Assembly (NCBI RefSeq): GCF_004137795.1
Contig: NZ_NWTM01000001.1
Location: 1,787,229-1,851,228 of the forward strand
Direction: 5' to 3'
From: Pectobacterium zantedeschiae
GTDB lineage: Bacteria > Pseudomonadota > Gammaproteobacteria > Enterobacterales > Enterobacteriaceae
DNA: 64,000 nucleotides
The position numbers were made by a program, and so were the translations under genes. Below the pieces are notes generated by a model that worked only from the letters and a program-made list of their open reading frames with translations, was not told the DNA's origin and made no database searches. This document shows positions 37,041-45,782 of the stretch, one piece after another (the stretch's first letter is position 1; every line of letters starts with the position of its first letter).

Positions 37041-37278
37041 ACGGTGTTCCTCAGTAATCCGTTTCATCTGCCATGAAAACTAACGAACCCTCGGTATCAG
37101 GCTTAAATAACATTTATAGGTTTACTCAGCGGAAAAAAGCATAAATCAGCACTGGCGGGCTCGGGCTACGCATATGCATTTATTGCACGGCGACCATCGT
37201 TTTATTGCATTGGCCTTCAGCGTGTAAACCTGTTTTTTATTACTTATTCATCCAGCCGTGGTGCTTTTGTGAAATAAA

Positions 37279-38880
37279 ATGAATAAGTCGATACTGCTGA
37301 AGAAAACCGCGGTCGTCTGGCCTTCACTGCCGATAACGCGGGTCTATTCTCTTGTGGTGCTAATCGTAGTACCGCTTGTCGTGCCATTGGTGTTGCTGGC
37401 GCTGTGGTACATCAGTACCCATTACGGCTGGATGCCCGTTCAAATTCTTCCTGCCCCCAATGTCGTCGCCAACACCGCCGTAGAACTCTGGCACAACGAT
37501 CTCCTGCCGCAGCTCTTTATCAGCCTGCAACGACTCGTCGGCGGCCTGCTGGCAGGTTTACTGGCTGGAACGTTACTCGGTGCGCTCATGGGAGCATCAC
37601 GTCGCGCTGAACACTTGCTGCACCCAACGGTATACGCGCTGGCGCAGATCCCTACGCTGGGTTGGATCCCGCTGTTTATGGTGCTGTTTGGTATTGATGA
37701 CGCTCTGAAGCTTGCGGTCATCATCAAGGCCGTCATTATCCCAGTGACGCTGCATACGCAAACGGGTGTGCGAAATGTGCCACACGCGCTACAGGAAGTT
37801 GCCCGAACCCTGCGCCTGTCGTGGCACCAACGCTTCATCAAATTAATGTTACCTGCCGCTTTCCCCACCTGGCTAACCGGCTTACGGCTCGCGCTTTCGC
37901 AGGCGTGGGTGTCGCTGATCGTGGTCGAACTGCTCGCATCGTCTCAGGGTATCGGCTATCTGCTGGTGTGGGGACGCCAGCTGTTTCAGCTAGACATCGT
38001 GTTTGTCTGCATCGCCGTCATCGGTCTGGCTGGGCTGACAATGGAGTGGCTGATCAACCAACTGGAGCGCCGTCTGGTCTTCTGGCCGCATCCCCCACTC
38101 AGCCGACTCACCACGACGCCGTCTCGCAGACTATCGGCTCTGGTTTTGCCTTTTCTGCTTCTTCTGTTATGGCAGCAGGCCAGCCGCTTTGGCTGGATCG
38201 ACCCGCTCTTGCTCCCCCCACCCGCCGACGTGTGGCACACGCTGCTACAAGGCGTCCGCGATGGTTCACTTACCGAGGCGATGCAGGCCAGTCTGACTCG
38301 TGCGCTCGCCGGTGCAGTATGCGGTATTGTCGCAGGCCTCGTAGCCGGTGCGCTGCTGGGACTGAATGCCACCAGCGACGCGCTCTTCACACCCACGATC
38401 GCGACGCTGCGTCAGATTGCCCTGTTTGCCTGGCTGCCACTGCTGACTGCCTGGGTCGGTAACGATGAAGCCGGAAAAATCACGTTTGTCGCACTCGCCT
38501 CTTTCTTTCCCATGCTGGTGGCCAGCCATCGCGGCATTCGCCAACGTTCCCAAGCCTTGCAGGAAGTCGCGCTGGTGTTGCAACTGCGTTTAGCGACCCG
38601 TCTACGAGTTCTGATTTTGCCGGGCGCTGCGCCTGCCATCTTCGCAGGCCTACGTCTGTCGCTGGTTTACGCCTGGCTTGGCACCATCGGCGCAGAATAT
38701 TTCATGTCATCCGGCACTGGAATCGGCAGCCTGATGATCAACGCTCAGCAGTTGCTGGACATGCCTCTAATTATCAGCGGCATGCTATTGATTGGATTAA
38801 CAGGCGCAGTGCTCGATCGCGTCGGATTAGGTCTGGAACAGCGGATGACGCGCTGGCGTTCCGCAGGAGAAATCGTATGA
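37279..38880 (+). CDS. fused double ABC permease, SsuC-type
   Basis: This 533-residue membrane protein repeats the binding-protein-dependent permease domain twice: about 75-240 and 335-505. Each has its own EAA loop (LQEVARTLRLSWHQRFIKLM and LQEVALVLQLRLATRLRVLI). Separate SsuC-type permeases are about 260 residues and act as homodimers; here both halves are joined and have diverged. It overlaps the ATPase start by 4 bp, and the fused pore should pair with the SsuA-like protein encoded on the other strand. Confidence 0.85.
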   Translation: MNKSILLKKTAVVWPSLPITRVYSLVVLIVVPLVVPLVLLALWYISTHYGWMPVQILPAPNVVANTAVELWHNDLLPQLFISLQRLVGGLLAGLLAGTLLGALMGASRRAEHLLHPTVYALAQIPTLGWIPLFMVLFGIDDALKLAVIIKAVIIPVTLHTQTGVRNVPHALQEVARTLRLSWHQRFIKLMLPAAFPTWLTGLRLALSQAWVSLIVVELLASSQGIGYLLVWGRQLFQLDIVFVCIAVIGLAGLTMEWLINQLERRLVFWPHPPLSRLTTTPSRRLSALVLPFLLLLLWQQASRFGWIDPLLLPPPADVWHTLLQGVRDGSLTEAMQASLTRALAGAVCGIVAGLVAGALLGLNATSDALFTPTIATLRQIALFAWLPLLTAWVGNDEAGKITFVALASFFPMLVASHRGIRQRSQALQEVALVLQLRLATRLRVLILPGAAPAIFAGLRLSLVYAWLGTIGAEYFMSSGTGIGSLMINAQQLLDMPLIISGMLLIGLTGAVLDRVGLGLEQRMTRWRSAGEIV

Positions 38881-39686
38881 CGTCCCCTTCCCTTGATGTA
38901 TCACCGCCAGTGGTGCAGTTCGACCATCTGCGCAAACAGTTTCGCGTACAGGGCGAACCGCTGACGGTGATTGAGGATTTTTCCCTGTCGATTCACAGCG
39001 GTGAACTGGTGGCGATTGTCGGCAGCAGCGGCTGCGGCAAATCCACGCTGCTGCGCATGCTGGTCGGGTTAGACAACGACTATCAGGGGCGCGTGCTGGT
39101 CGAGGGAAAAACCGTGCGCGGCATAGGGCGTGAGCGTGGCATGGTGTTTCAGGAACCGCGCCTGTTTCCATGGCTGACGGTGCGGCAAAACATCGCACTC
39201 GGGCTGGCGAATGAATCAATCAGCGAAAAAGATCGCAAGCACCTGATCGATCACTTCATTCAATTAGTGCATTTGCAGGATTTTGCCGACGCTCTACCCG
39301 CACAGCTTTCCGGCGGTATGGCGCAGCGTGTGGCTATCGCGCGCGGGCTGGTCGCCAACCCACGCATCCTGATGCTGGATGAACCTTTTGGTGCACTGGA
39401 TGCGCTGACCCGCCAGCAGATGCAACAGGAACTGCGCCGCATTCATCAGGCGGAAGGCACCACTACGCTGCTGGTGACACATGACGTCGAGGAGGCTGTC
39501 TATCTCGCCGACCGCGTTGTCGTGCTGGCACCGCGACCGGGCCGTATCCGCCAGATTGCAACCATTTCGCTACCGCATCCGCGTCAGCGTGACAGCCAGA
39601 CCTTTCACCAGCAGTGCAGCGATCTGCTCGCGCTACTGACGCAGCCTACTGACACGGCAGCTGCCCTTTCTTCTCTGAACACGTAA
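38877..39686 (+). CDS. ABC transporter ATPase, SsuB/TauB-like
   Basis: This 269-residue ATPase has Walker A VGSSGCGKST, Q-loop VFQEPRLFPWLTV, signature LSGGMAQRVAIARGL, Walker B ILMLDEPFGALD and switch His in LLVTHDVEEA. The pattern QEPRLFPW is typical of nitrate/sulfonate/taurine importers. Its ATG overlaps the permease stop (ATGA), so they are translated together. Confidence 0.9.
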   Translation: MTSPSLDVSPPVVQFDHLRKQFRVQGEPLTVIEDFSLSIHSGELVAIVGSSGCGKSTLLRMLVGLDNDYQGRVLVEGKTVRGIGRERGMVFQEPRLFPWLTVRQNIALGLANESISEKDRKHLIDHFIQLVHLQDFADALPAQLSGGMAQRVAIARGLVANPRILMLDEPFGALDALTRQQMQQELRRIHQAEGTTTLLVTHDVEEAVYLADRVVVLAPRPGRIRQIATISLPHPRQRDSQTFHQQCSDLLALLTQPTDTAAALSSLNT

Positions 39687-39702
39687 ATACTGGAGCACCA
39701 TT

Positions 39703-41496
39703 ATGGGACACCCTTCCGTCTACCCGACCGGCACAACGATTTACAACCCGGAAAAAGCCTGGGGCGGCTACACCGTCTTTCAAGCGCTGGAGCGCGGTGC
39801 TGTGCTGGTGGATATGAACGGCACCGAACTACGCCTGTGGGAAGGCCTGCACGGCTTCCCCAACAAAATCCTGCCCGGCGGTTACATCCTCGGGCACAGC
39901 GGCGAACGCGATTCACGCTACGGCATGCAAGATATGGTCGACCTGATTCAGGTGGACTGGGACGGCAATGTCGTTTGGAAATTCAACGGCTATGAACACA
40001 TTACCGATCCTGACCTTCCGCCAGAATGGATGGCGCGCGTCCACCATGATTACCAGCGCAGCGGCAATCCGGTCGGCTATTACGCGCCAGGGCAAGAACC
40101 GCAGTCGATTGGCGGCAACACGCTATTGCTGGCGCATACCAACCTGCATAACGAACGCATCAGCGACAAGTTACTGCTTGATGACACCATCATCGAGGTT
40201 GACTGGCAGGGCAATATTTTGTGGGAGTGGCGGTGCAGCGACCATTTCGACGAGTTGGGTTTTGACGACGATGCCAAAACCGCGCTGTACAACAATCCTA
40301 ACCTGCGCAAAAGCGGCGGCGGGATGGGCGACTGGATGCATATCAACTCGATGTCAGCACTCGGCCCCAATCCGTGGTTCGATCAGGGCGATACCCGTTT
40401 CCACCCCGATAACATCATCTGGGACGCCCGCGAATCCAACATTATCGCCATCATCGACAAGCAGAGCGGTAACATCGTCTGGCAGCTTGGTCCCCATTAC
40501 AATACGCCTGAACTCAAGCATATCGGCTGGATTATCGGCCAGCACCACGCGCATATGATTCCAGCGGGCTTGCCGGGCGCGGGCAATATTCTGGTGTTTG
40601 ATAACGGTGGCTGGGCAGGCTACGGTGCACCCAATCCTGCATCTCCTGATGGAGTGAAAAACGCCTGGCGCGACCATTCTCGCGTGTTGGAGATCAATCC
40701 GGTCACGCTGGATATCGTCTGGCGCTACTCGCCTTATGAAGCGGGCATTCCACACCCAACCGACGCGTTTCGTTTTTACAGCCCTTATATCAGCAATATT
40801 CAGCGCCTGCCGAACGGCAATACGCTGATTAACGAAGGGGCTAATGGTCGGCTGTTTGAAGTCACCGTCGATCACGAAATTGTCTGGGAGTTTATTTCCC
40901 CCTACTGGGGTAAGACGGTGAACACTAACATGCTGTATCGCGCCTACCGCGTGCCCTATGAGTGGGTGCCGCAGCTGTCGCGTCCGCAGGAAACGCCGGT
41001 GATCGCACCGGATAACACACAGCTACGCCAGCCTGGGGCCGCCACGCCCGGCTTCGCCAGCGTCATTCGCATTGACGGCACACGCCCCTACAAAAAGAGC
41101 GGCGATGCCCTGTGTGTCGCGACCGACAGTGAAGACCTCAAGCGCAGTCCGAAACTCTTTTCCGTCAACCGTGAGCGCTTTGCTCCACTTACCGCCAACG
41201 ACTGGACAGAACTGGCAGCACAAGCTGAACCACAGCTGTTGCTGGTAGGTGCAGAGCGCTGCGTACACTGTAAGCGCCTCTATCGCCAATTGGAAACGAT
41301 TCTGGATAACGAGGAATACCGCCACATAACGAGCCATTATCTGGACGCCGATCATCACATCACACTGGCGGAGAAATTGGCGGTAAGAACATTGCCAACG
41401 CTACTCTGGATCGCCAACGGTGAAGAACAGGCTCGCCTGAGCGGCGCACAACAACCGGAACGCCTACGCCAGTGGCTGGCAGAACAGCAAGCCTAA
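39703..41496 (+). CDS. arylsulfotransferase-family protein fused to a thioredoxin domain
   Basis: This 597-residue protein has two parts. Residues about 15-470 form a beta-propeller of the arylsulfotransferase family (repeated blades such as VDWDGNVVWKFNGYEH and VDWQGNILWEWR), with the His cluster GQHHAHMIP near residue 280 matching the active-site region. Residues about 500-597 form a thioredoxin-like domain with the CxxC pair Cys520/Cys523 (ERCVHCKRLY) and a cis-Pro segment RTLPTLLW. There is no signal peptide, so it acts in the cytoplasm, unlike periplasmic AssT. It follows the sulfonate-type ATPase by 16 bp and should act on the imported sulfated compound. Confidence 0.8.
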   Translation: MGHPSVYPTGTTIYNPEKAWGGYTVFQALERGAVLVDMNGTELRLWEGLHGFPNKILPGGYILGHSGERDSRYGMQDMVDLIQVDWDGNVVWKFNGYEHITDPDLPPEWMARVHHDYQRSGNPVGYYAPGQEPQSIGGNTLLLAHTNLHNERISDKLLLDDTIIEVDWQGNILWEWRCSDHFDELGFDDDAKTALYNNPNLRKSGGGMGDWMHINSMSALGPNPWFDQGDTRFHPDNIIWDARESNIIAIIDKQSGNIVWQLGPHYNTPELKHIGWIIGQHHAHMIPAGLPGAGNILVFDNGGWAGYGAPNPASPDGVKNAWRDHSRVLEINPVTLDIVWRYSPYEAGIPHPTDAFRFYSPYISNIQRLPNGNTLINEGANGRLFEVTVDHEIVWEFISPYWGKTVNTNMLYRAYRVPYEWVPQLSRPQETPVIAPDNTQLRQPGAATPGFASVIRIDGTRPYKKSGDALCVATDSEDLKRSPKLFSVNRERFAPLTANDWTELAAQAEPQLLLVGAERCVHCKRLYRQLETILDNEEYRHITSHYLDADHHITLAEKLAVRTLPTLLWIANGEEQARLSGAQQPERLRQWLAEQQA

Positions 41497-41512
41497 ACGC
41501 CGTGACATCTAA

Positions 41513-41550
41513 AGCGATCTCGCTTCCTGTGAGATCGCTGTGTTTCTTTC
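41513..41550 (+). terminator. terminator after the arylsulfotransferase operon
   Basis: AGCGATCTC (41513-41521) pairs with GAGATCGCT (41531-41539) over a 9-nt loop, followed by GTGTTTCTTTC. Confidence 0.7.
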
Positions 41551-41671
41551 ATTTCTCACTTTTCTTGCGCGCACGCTTCCATATCAGCGTAATCATCCTC
41601 TGTGTTTCTTCCCTGCCTATATCCGCTTCTTTTACCATTGCATAAAGACTATTCAGGGACGGAAAAACAGC

Positions 41672-42592
41672 ATGGCCGTGCATGATGCGATTTTTAAGCA
41701 GCTTCTTAGCGATCCAGCCGTCGCAAAAGATTTCTTTGCCATCCACCTACCAGAAGAAATCAGGAATATCTGCGATTTCAGCTCATTACAACTGCAATCA
41801 GCCTCTTTTGTTGACGAGGAACTGCGCGCAAGAATATCGGATATGCTGTATTCGATTCATACCACCACAGGGCAAGGTTATATCTACTGTGTGATTGAGC
41901 ATCAGAGCCGCACAGAAAAGCTGATGCCATTTCGTCTGTTGCGCTACGCGTTGGCTGCCATGCAGCAACACCTATCTCAAGGTCATGACACATTACCGCT
42001 TGTCGTCCCTTTACTGTTTTATCACGGCCAGCGCAGCCCTTATCCCTATACGCTGCGCTGGCTTGATGGGTTTTCAGACGCTATTCAGGCAGAAAAGCTC
42101 TACAATTCATCCTTTCCTTTGGTTGACCTAACGGTGATCCAAGATGAGGAAATCAAGACGCATCGCCGCGTGGCACTACTAGAGTTGGTACAAAAACACA
42201 TTAGCACACGAGATATGCTGGAACTGGCGCAGGATATCGGGATATTATTTGAGCGCTGGAAAGTGCCGCTACCGCAAAAAAAAGCAATTCTGTTTTACAT
42301 CGCACGAAGCGGCAACACGTCAAGACCAGCAGAGTTTATTGAGACCGTCGCGCAATCTCTGTCAACGGATCGGGAGGCAATCATGACCATCGCGCAGCAG
42401 CTAGAGAAAATCGGGTTTGAAAAAGGCATCAAACACGGCATGCAGCAGGGGATACAGCATGGTATGAAAACCAGTGCCCGACAGATTGCTCGCCAACTCC
42501 TGTTAAGCGGTATGGAACCGGCTCAGGTTTGTCAGATTACTCAGTTGAGTGCAATAGAACTGGCACAGCTCAGCCATGAACCTAACGAGTAA
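41672..42592 (+). CDS. Rpn-family recombination-promoting nuclease
   Basis: This 306-residue protein begins MAVHDAIFKQLLSDPAVAKDF as in the E. coli RpnA family, with a PD-(D/E)XK nuclease core: Asp57 in ISDMLYSI, and Glu76 and Gln78 in CVIEHQSR. RpnA-type proteins cut DNA and raise RecA-independent recombination; many are annotated as transposases. The C-terminal half is helical with repeated IKHGMQQGIQHGM. The ATG at 41672 is used because the upstream frame is not part of the family. It stands alone between terminators. Confidence 0.85.
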   Translation: MAVHDAIFKQLLSDPAVAKDFFAIHLPEEIRNICDFSSLQLQSASFVDEELRARISDMLYSIHTTTGQGYIYCVIEHQSRTEKLMPFRLLRYALAAMQQHLSQGHDTLPLVVPLLFYHGQRSPYPYTLRWLDGFSDAIQAEKLYNSSFPLVDLTVIQDEEIKTHRRVALLELVQKHISTRDMLELAQDIGILFERWKVPLPQKKAILFYIARSGNTSRPAEFIETVAQSLSTDREAIMTIAQQLEKIGFEKGIKHGMQQGIQHGMKTSARQIARQLLLSGMEPAQVCQITQLSAIELAQLSHEPNE

Positions 42593-42774
42593 CCACTCGA
42601 GACACAACGCGCTACCCTACAATTTACTCTCCTCTTTCTCGTCCGTTGATGCGAGCCGTTAAGGCTGCGTTGATAGGATGATTTATTCGCTGTGGATCAC
42701 ATTTCCTTTGCATCATTTTGCCTTAATTTGTTATGTTATTACATATCGATTTACATCAACTTTATACGCGAATC

Positions 42775-43614
42775 ATGACCAACTGGGACAGACATACTGA
42801 CGCCACGCTTCAGGTAGGGAACCTTAGCCTGTCTATGGGGGGTGAAACAAAAGTCAGCGATATCAGTTTTACGCTGTTCGCAGGTGAACGAGTCTGTTTA
42901 CTCGGCGCGTCCGGTTCCGGTAAATCTCTCACCGCCAAAGCGATCATCGGCACGCCGCCAGCGGGTTGTCAGGTTAGCGGCAGTATTCGGGTCAATGGCG
43001 AAGAGGTCAGTCAGTTGAAGGCGCTGGCACGCCCGCATACCAGCCGCGTCTCTGCCGTTTTTCAGGACTCGGCAACGGCCCTTAACCCCCTCATGCCGTT
43101 AGGAAAGCAGCTCTCGCTAGCATTGAAAGCGCCGTCTTCCGCTGAGCTTTCTTTGCTTCTGTCTGCCATGAAGCTGGACGATATTCCCAATCTGCTGCAA
43201 CGCTATCCTGCCGAACTGTCCGGTGGGCAGCGTCAACGTATTTGTATTACCCTCGCGCTGCTTGGCAAAACACGTCTGCTGGTCGCGGATGAACCCACAA
43301 CCGCACTTGATGTCATCACCCAGCAGCAAGTATTGCAGGTCTTACAAGAGCGTAGCGCACAGCCGGATGCGCCAGCCCTGTTATTTATTACGCATGATAT
43401 CGCCGTGGCCGCCCAACTCTGCCAGCGCGGTCTGGTGATGGAAAACGGTCAGATCGTTGAATCCGGTACTATGCGGCAACTCCTGAATGCCCCACAGCAT
43501 TCCTATACCCGTAGTCTGGTCGCCGCCGCGCGTCGCGCTGACAATTTTTTATCAACGACTGTTTTATCCAGCAACATGTTACCCACCGCCGTTGCCGGAG
43601 CGCTTGCCGGATGA
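42775..43614 (+). CDS. ABC transporter ATPase, NikD/DppD-like
   Basis: This ATPase of about 279 residues has Walker A LGASGSGKS, the signature LSGGQRQRICITLALL, Walker B LLVADEPTTALD and switch His in LLFITHDIAVA. It belongs to the peptide/nickel ABC group. No clear ribosome binding site is seen; ATGs at 42733 and 42775 are both possible. It is the first gene of the transport operon and overlaps the next ATPase by 4 bp. Confidence 0.85.
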   Translation: MTNWDRHTDATLQVGNLSLSMGGETKVSDISFTLFAGERVCLLGASGSGKSLTAKAIIGTPPAGCQVSGSIRVNGEEVSQLKALARPHTSRVSAVFQDSATALNPLMPLGKQLSLALKAPSSAELSLLLSAMKLDDIPNLLQRYPAELSGGQRQRICITLALLGKTRLLVADEPTTALDVITQQQVLQVLQERSAQPDAPALLFITHDIAVAAQLCQRGLVMENGQIVESGTMRQLLNAPQHSYTRSLVAAARRADNFLSTTVLSSNMLPTAVAGALAG

Positions 43615-44438
43615 GCCATCATCTGCATGCGGTGTCCTCACCGTTTTTAAGCCTTGAGCACGTTAGCCGCTATCGCCAGACGCCACGTTTGCCGTGGCAA
43701 AAGGCCGATCCTGCCAGCGCCATTTTTCACGACCTGTCGCTGGATTTGCAACAGAACGAACGTGTCGGGCTGGTCGGTGCCTCAGGCTGTGGTAAATCCA
43801 CGCTGCTAAAAACCTTGCTCGCACTTGAAGCACCAGAAAGTGGTGCGGTGTACTGTGACGGCAACCTGATTAAGCCCGGTTCAGTGCGTTCGCTGCTGTG
43901 GTATCGCCGCCGCGTTCAGTATATTCCGCAAGATCCAGCAGGCTCGCTCGCCCCACGCCAGCGCGTCGTCGATCTCCTCGCCGAACCACTGAAGCGGCTT
44001 CGTCCCGACGAGCGCAGTCGCGCTAATGAAAAAAATGTGCGTGACGTTATGGATCAAGTAGGGCTAAGCATCACACTTCTGGACAAGGTCGCCGGACAGC
44101 TTTCCGGTGGGCAGGCACAGCGCGTCGCGCTGGCGCGAGCACTCATTGTTCGCCCCGAGTTTTTATTGGCAGACGAACCCGTCAGCGGCCTGGATTTGCC
44201 ACTGCGTGAACAGATTAAAGCCCTGCTTCAACAGGTCACTGAACAAAACAAGATGGGATTGCTGATGGTATCGCACGATATCTCCATGCTTGCCGGGCTA
44301 TGCGACAGAATGCTGGTCATGGACGACGGACGCATCATTGAAGATCGTCCCACTACCGAGGTGCTGGTTTCGCCAGAACAGGTGCATACCGCCCGTTTAT
44401 TACAGGCCGTGCCTGCGCTGTCGGCCTCCGGCTATTAG
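43611..44438 (+). CDS. ABC transporter ATPase, NikE/DppF-like
   Basis: This 275-residue ATPase, partner of the preceding gene, has Walker A VGASGCGKST, QYIPQDPAGSLAPRQ in the Q-loop, signature LSGGQAQRVALARAL and Walker B FLLADEPVSGLD. The N-terminus (LSLEHVSRYRQTPRLPWQK) is like the second ATPase of nickel and opine-metallophore importers. It overlaps the preceding gene by 4 bp and is followed by the MFS gene after 86 bp. Confidence 0.85.
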   Translation: MSHHLHAVSSPFLSLEHVSRYRQTPRLPWQKADPASAIFHDLSLDLQQNERVGLVGASGCGKSTLLKTLLALEAPESGAVYCDGNLIKPGSVRSLLWYRRRVQYIPQDPAGSLAPRQRVVDLLAEPLKRLRPDERSRANEKNVRDVMDQVGLSITLLDKVAGQLSGGQAQRVALARALIVRPEFLLADEPVSGLDLPLREQIKALLQQVTEQNKMGLLMVSHDISMLAGLCDRMLVMDDGRIIEDRPTTEVLVSPEQVHTARLLQAVPALSASGY

Positions 44439-44524
44439 CTCGCTGAAAACGCGCTTTTTACAATAAAATACCGCTTTAATCACACATTTCCCCCGTAACG
44501 GGCTTTTTTATAACGGATGATTGA

Positions 44525-45772
44525 ATGTCAGACCTTACCGCCAACCGCACCCCACGGCCTTATCCCCCGTTGCTTCTGGGTAGCCAGCTTGTTTTCAATA
44601 TTGGCTTTTATGCCGTCGTGCCGTTTCTGGCTATTTTCCTGCGCGACGACATGCTGCTTTCCGGCTGGGCTATCGGGCTGGTAATTGGCTTACGCACCTT
44701 CTCTCAACAGGGAATGTTTTTAGTCGGCGGCGCGCTGGCCGATCGCTTCGGTGCACGTGTAATCATCCTATGCGGCTGTGTCGTGCGTATCAGCGGCTAT
44801 CTCCTGCTGGCGTTAGGCGACTCGCTATGGCCGATCATCCTCGGCGCCTGTCTGACCGGCGTCGGTGGCGCCCTGTTCTCTCCTGCCATTGAAGCGCTGA
44901 TGGCACAAGCCGGTACGCAAAGTGAAAAAGAGGGAAAACGCAGCCGCTCCGAGTGGTTCGCCCTGTTTGCGATTTGTGGCGAGTTGGGTGCCGTGCTGGG
45001 GCCATTGCTTGGCTCGGTGCTGGCGGGGTATGGATTCCAGCGTGTGGCGCTGGCGGGTGCCGGCGTCTTTGTTATCGCGCTCATCGTCCTGTTTTTCAGT
45101 CTGCCACCGACACAGCGGCATCAGGGCGAATTGCACATCGCACCGTGGTGGGAGACATTTCGCCAGCGGCGCTTTGTCGCCTTCATCATCGCCTACAGCG
45201 CTTACCTGTTCAGCTATAACCAACTCTATCTGGCGCTGCCAGTTGAACTGCATCGCTCCGGCAGCAGCGAAAAAGACCTCGGGCCGCTGTTTGTGCTGGC
45301 ATCCCTGCTGGTGATCGGATTACAGCTCCCACTGGCGCGTTTTGCCCGTCGGGTTGGTGCGGCACGCATGTTGCCATTGGGCTTCGCGCTGCTGTCAGCG
45401 TCGTTCTTTAGCGTCGCGTTATTCGCCACCACCACACCGCCCGAAGGCTGGCAGCGCCTGCTTCCCGCGATCTCATTAATTACGCTGTTGACGCTGGGAC
45501 AGATGCTAATCGTCCCCGTCGGGATGGACCTCATCCCGCGCTTTGCCAACAACAAGAATCTGGGGGCGCACTATGGTGCGCTGGCGTCAATGGGCGGTAT
45601 CGCCGTACTGGTCGGTAACTTCGTGCTAGGGAGTCAGCTCGACCGCGCGCTGACGCCGTCGCCACAGGCCGCTATTCCATGGGTCTTGCTCGCCGCCGTA
45701 CCGTTATGTAGCTCACTGGCGATGATGGTCATCTGCCGCCCGTTTAAATCCGCTTCAACCATGAATGAATAA
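44525..45772 (+). CDS. MFS transporter inside an ABC importer operon
   Basis: This 415-residue MFS carrier has about twelve segments, loop GGALADRFGARVII and a GPLLGSVLAGYGFQ segment like drug or metallophore exporters. It lies between the ATPases and the binding-protein gene of one ABC system. A small CCCG-CGGG stem with a T-run at 44491-44509 precedes it and may lower its expression relative to the ATPases. In staphylopine-type loci an MFS exporter (CntE) sits beside such an importer, which suggests export of a carrier molecule, but no synthesis genes are seen. Confidence 0.8.
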   Translation: MSDLTANRTPRPYPPLLLGSQLVFNIGFYAVVPFLAIFLRDDMLLSGWAIGLVIGLRTFSQQGMFLVGGALADRFGARVIILCGCVVRISGYLLLALGDSLWPIILGACLTGVGGALFSPAIEALMAQAGTQSEKEGKRSRSEWFALFAICGELGAVLGPLLGSVLAGYGFQRVALAGAGVFVIALIVLFFSLPPTQRHQGELHIAPWWETFRQRRFVAFIIAYSAYLFSYNQLYLALPVELHRSGSSEKDLGPLFVLASLLVIGLQLPLARFARRVGAARMLPLGFALLSASFFSVALFATTTPPEGWQRLLPAISLITLLTLGQMLIVPVGMDLIPRFANNKNLGAHYGALASMGGIAVLVGNFVLGSQLDRALTPSPQAAIPWVLLAAVPLCSSLAMMVICRPFKSASTMNE

Positions 45773-45782
45773 GGACAGACTG

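Noticed and set aside
41672-42592. Transposase of an insertion sequence
   Set aside because: Rpn proteins are often called transposases, but no inverted repeats or target duplications flank this gene, so it is listed as a nuclease gene.
44491-44511. CCCG-TAA-CGGG stem with T-run before the MFS gene as a full terminator
   Set aside because: A four-base stem is too weak to call a terminator; mentioned only as a possible attenuator.
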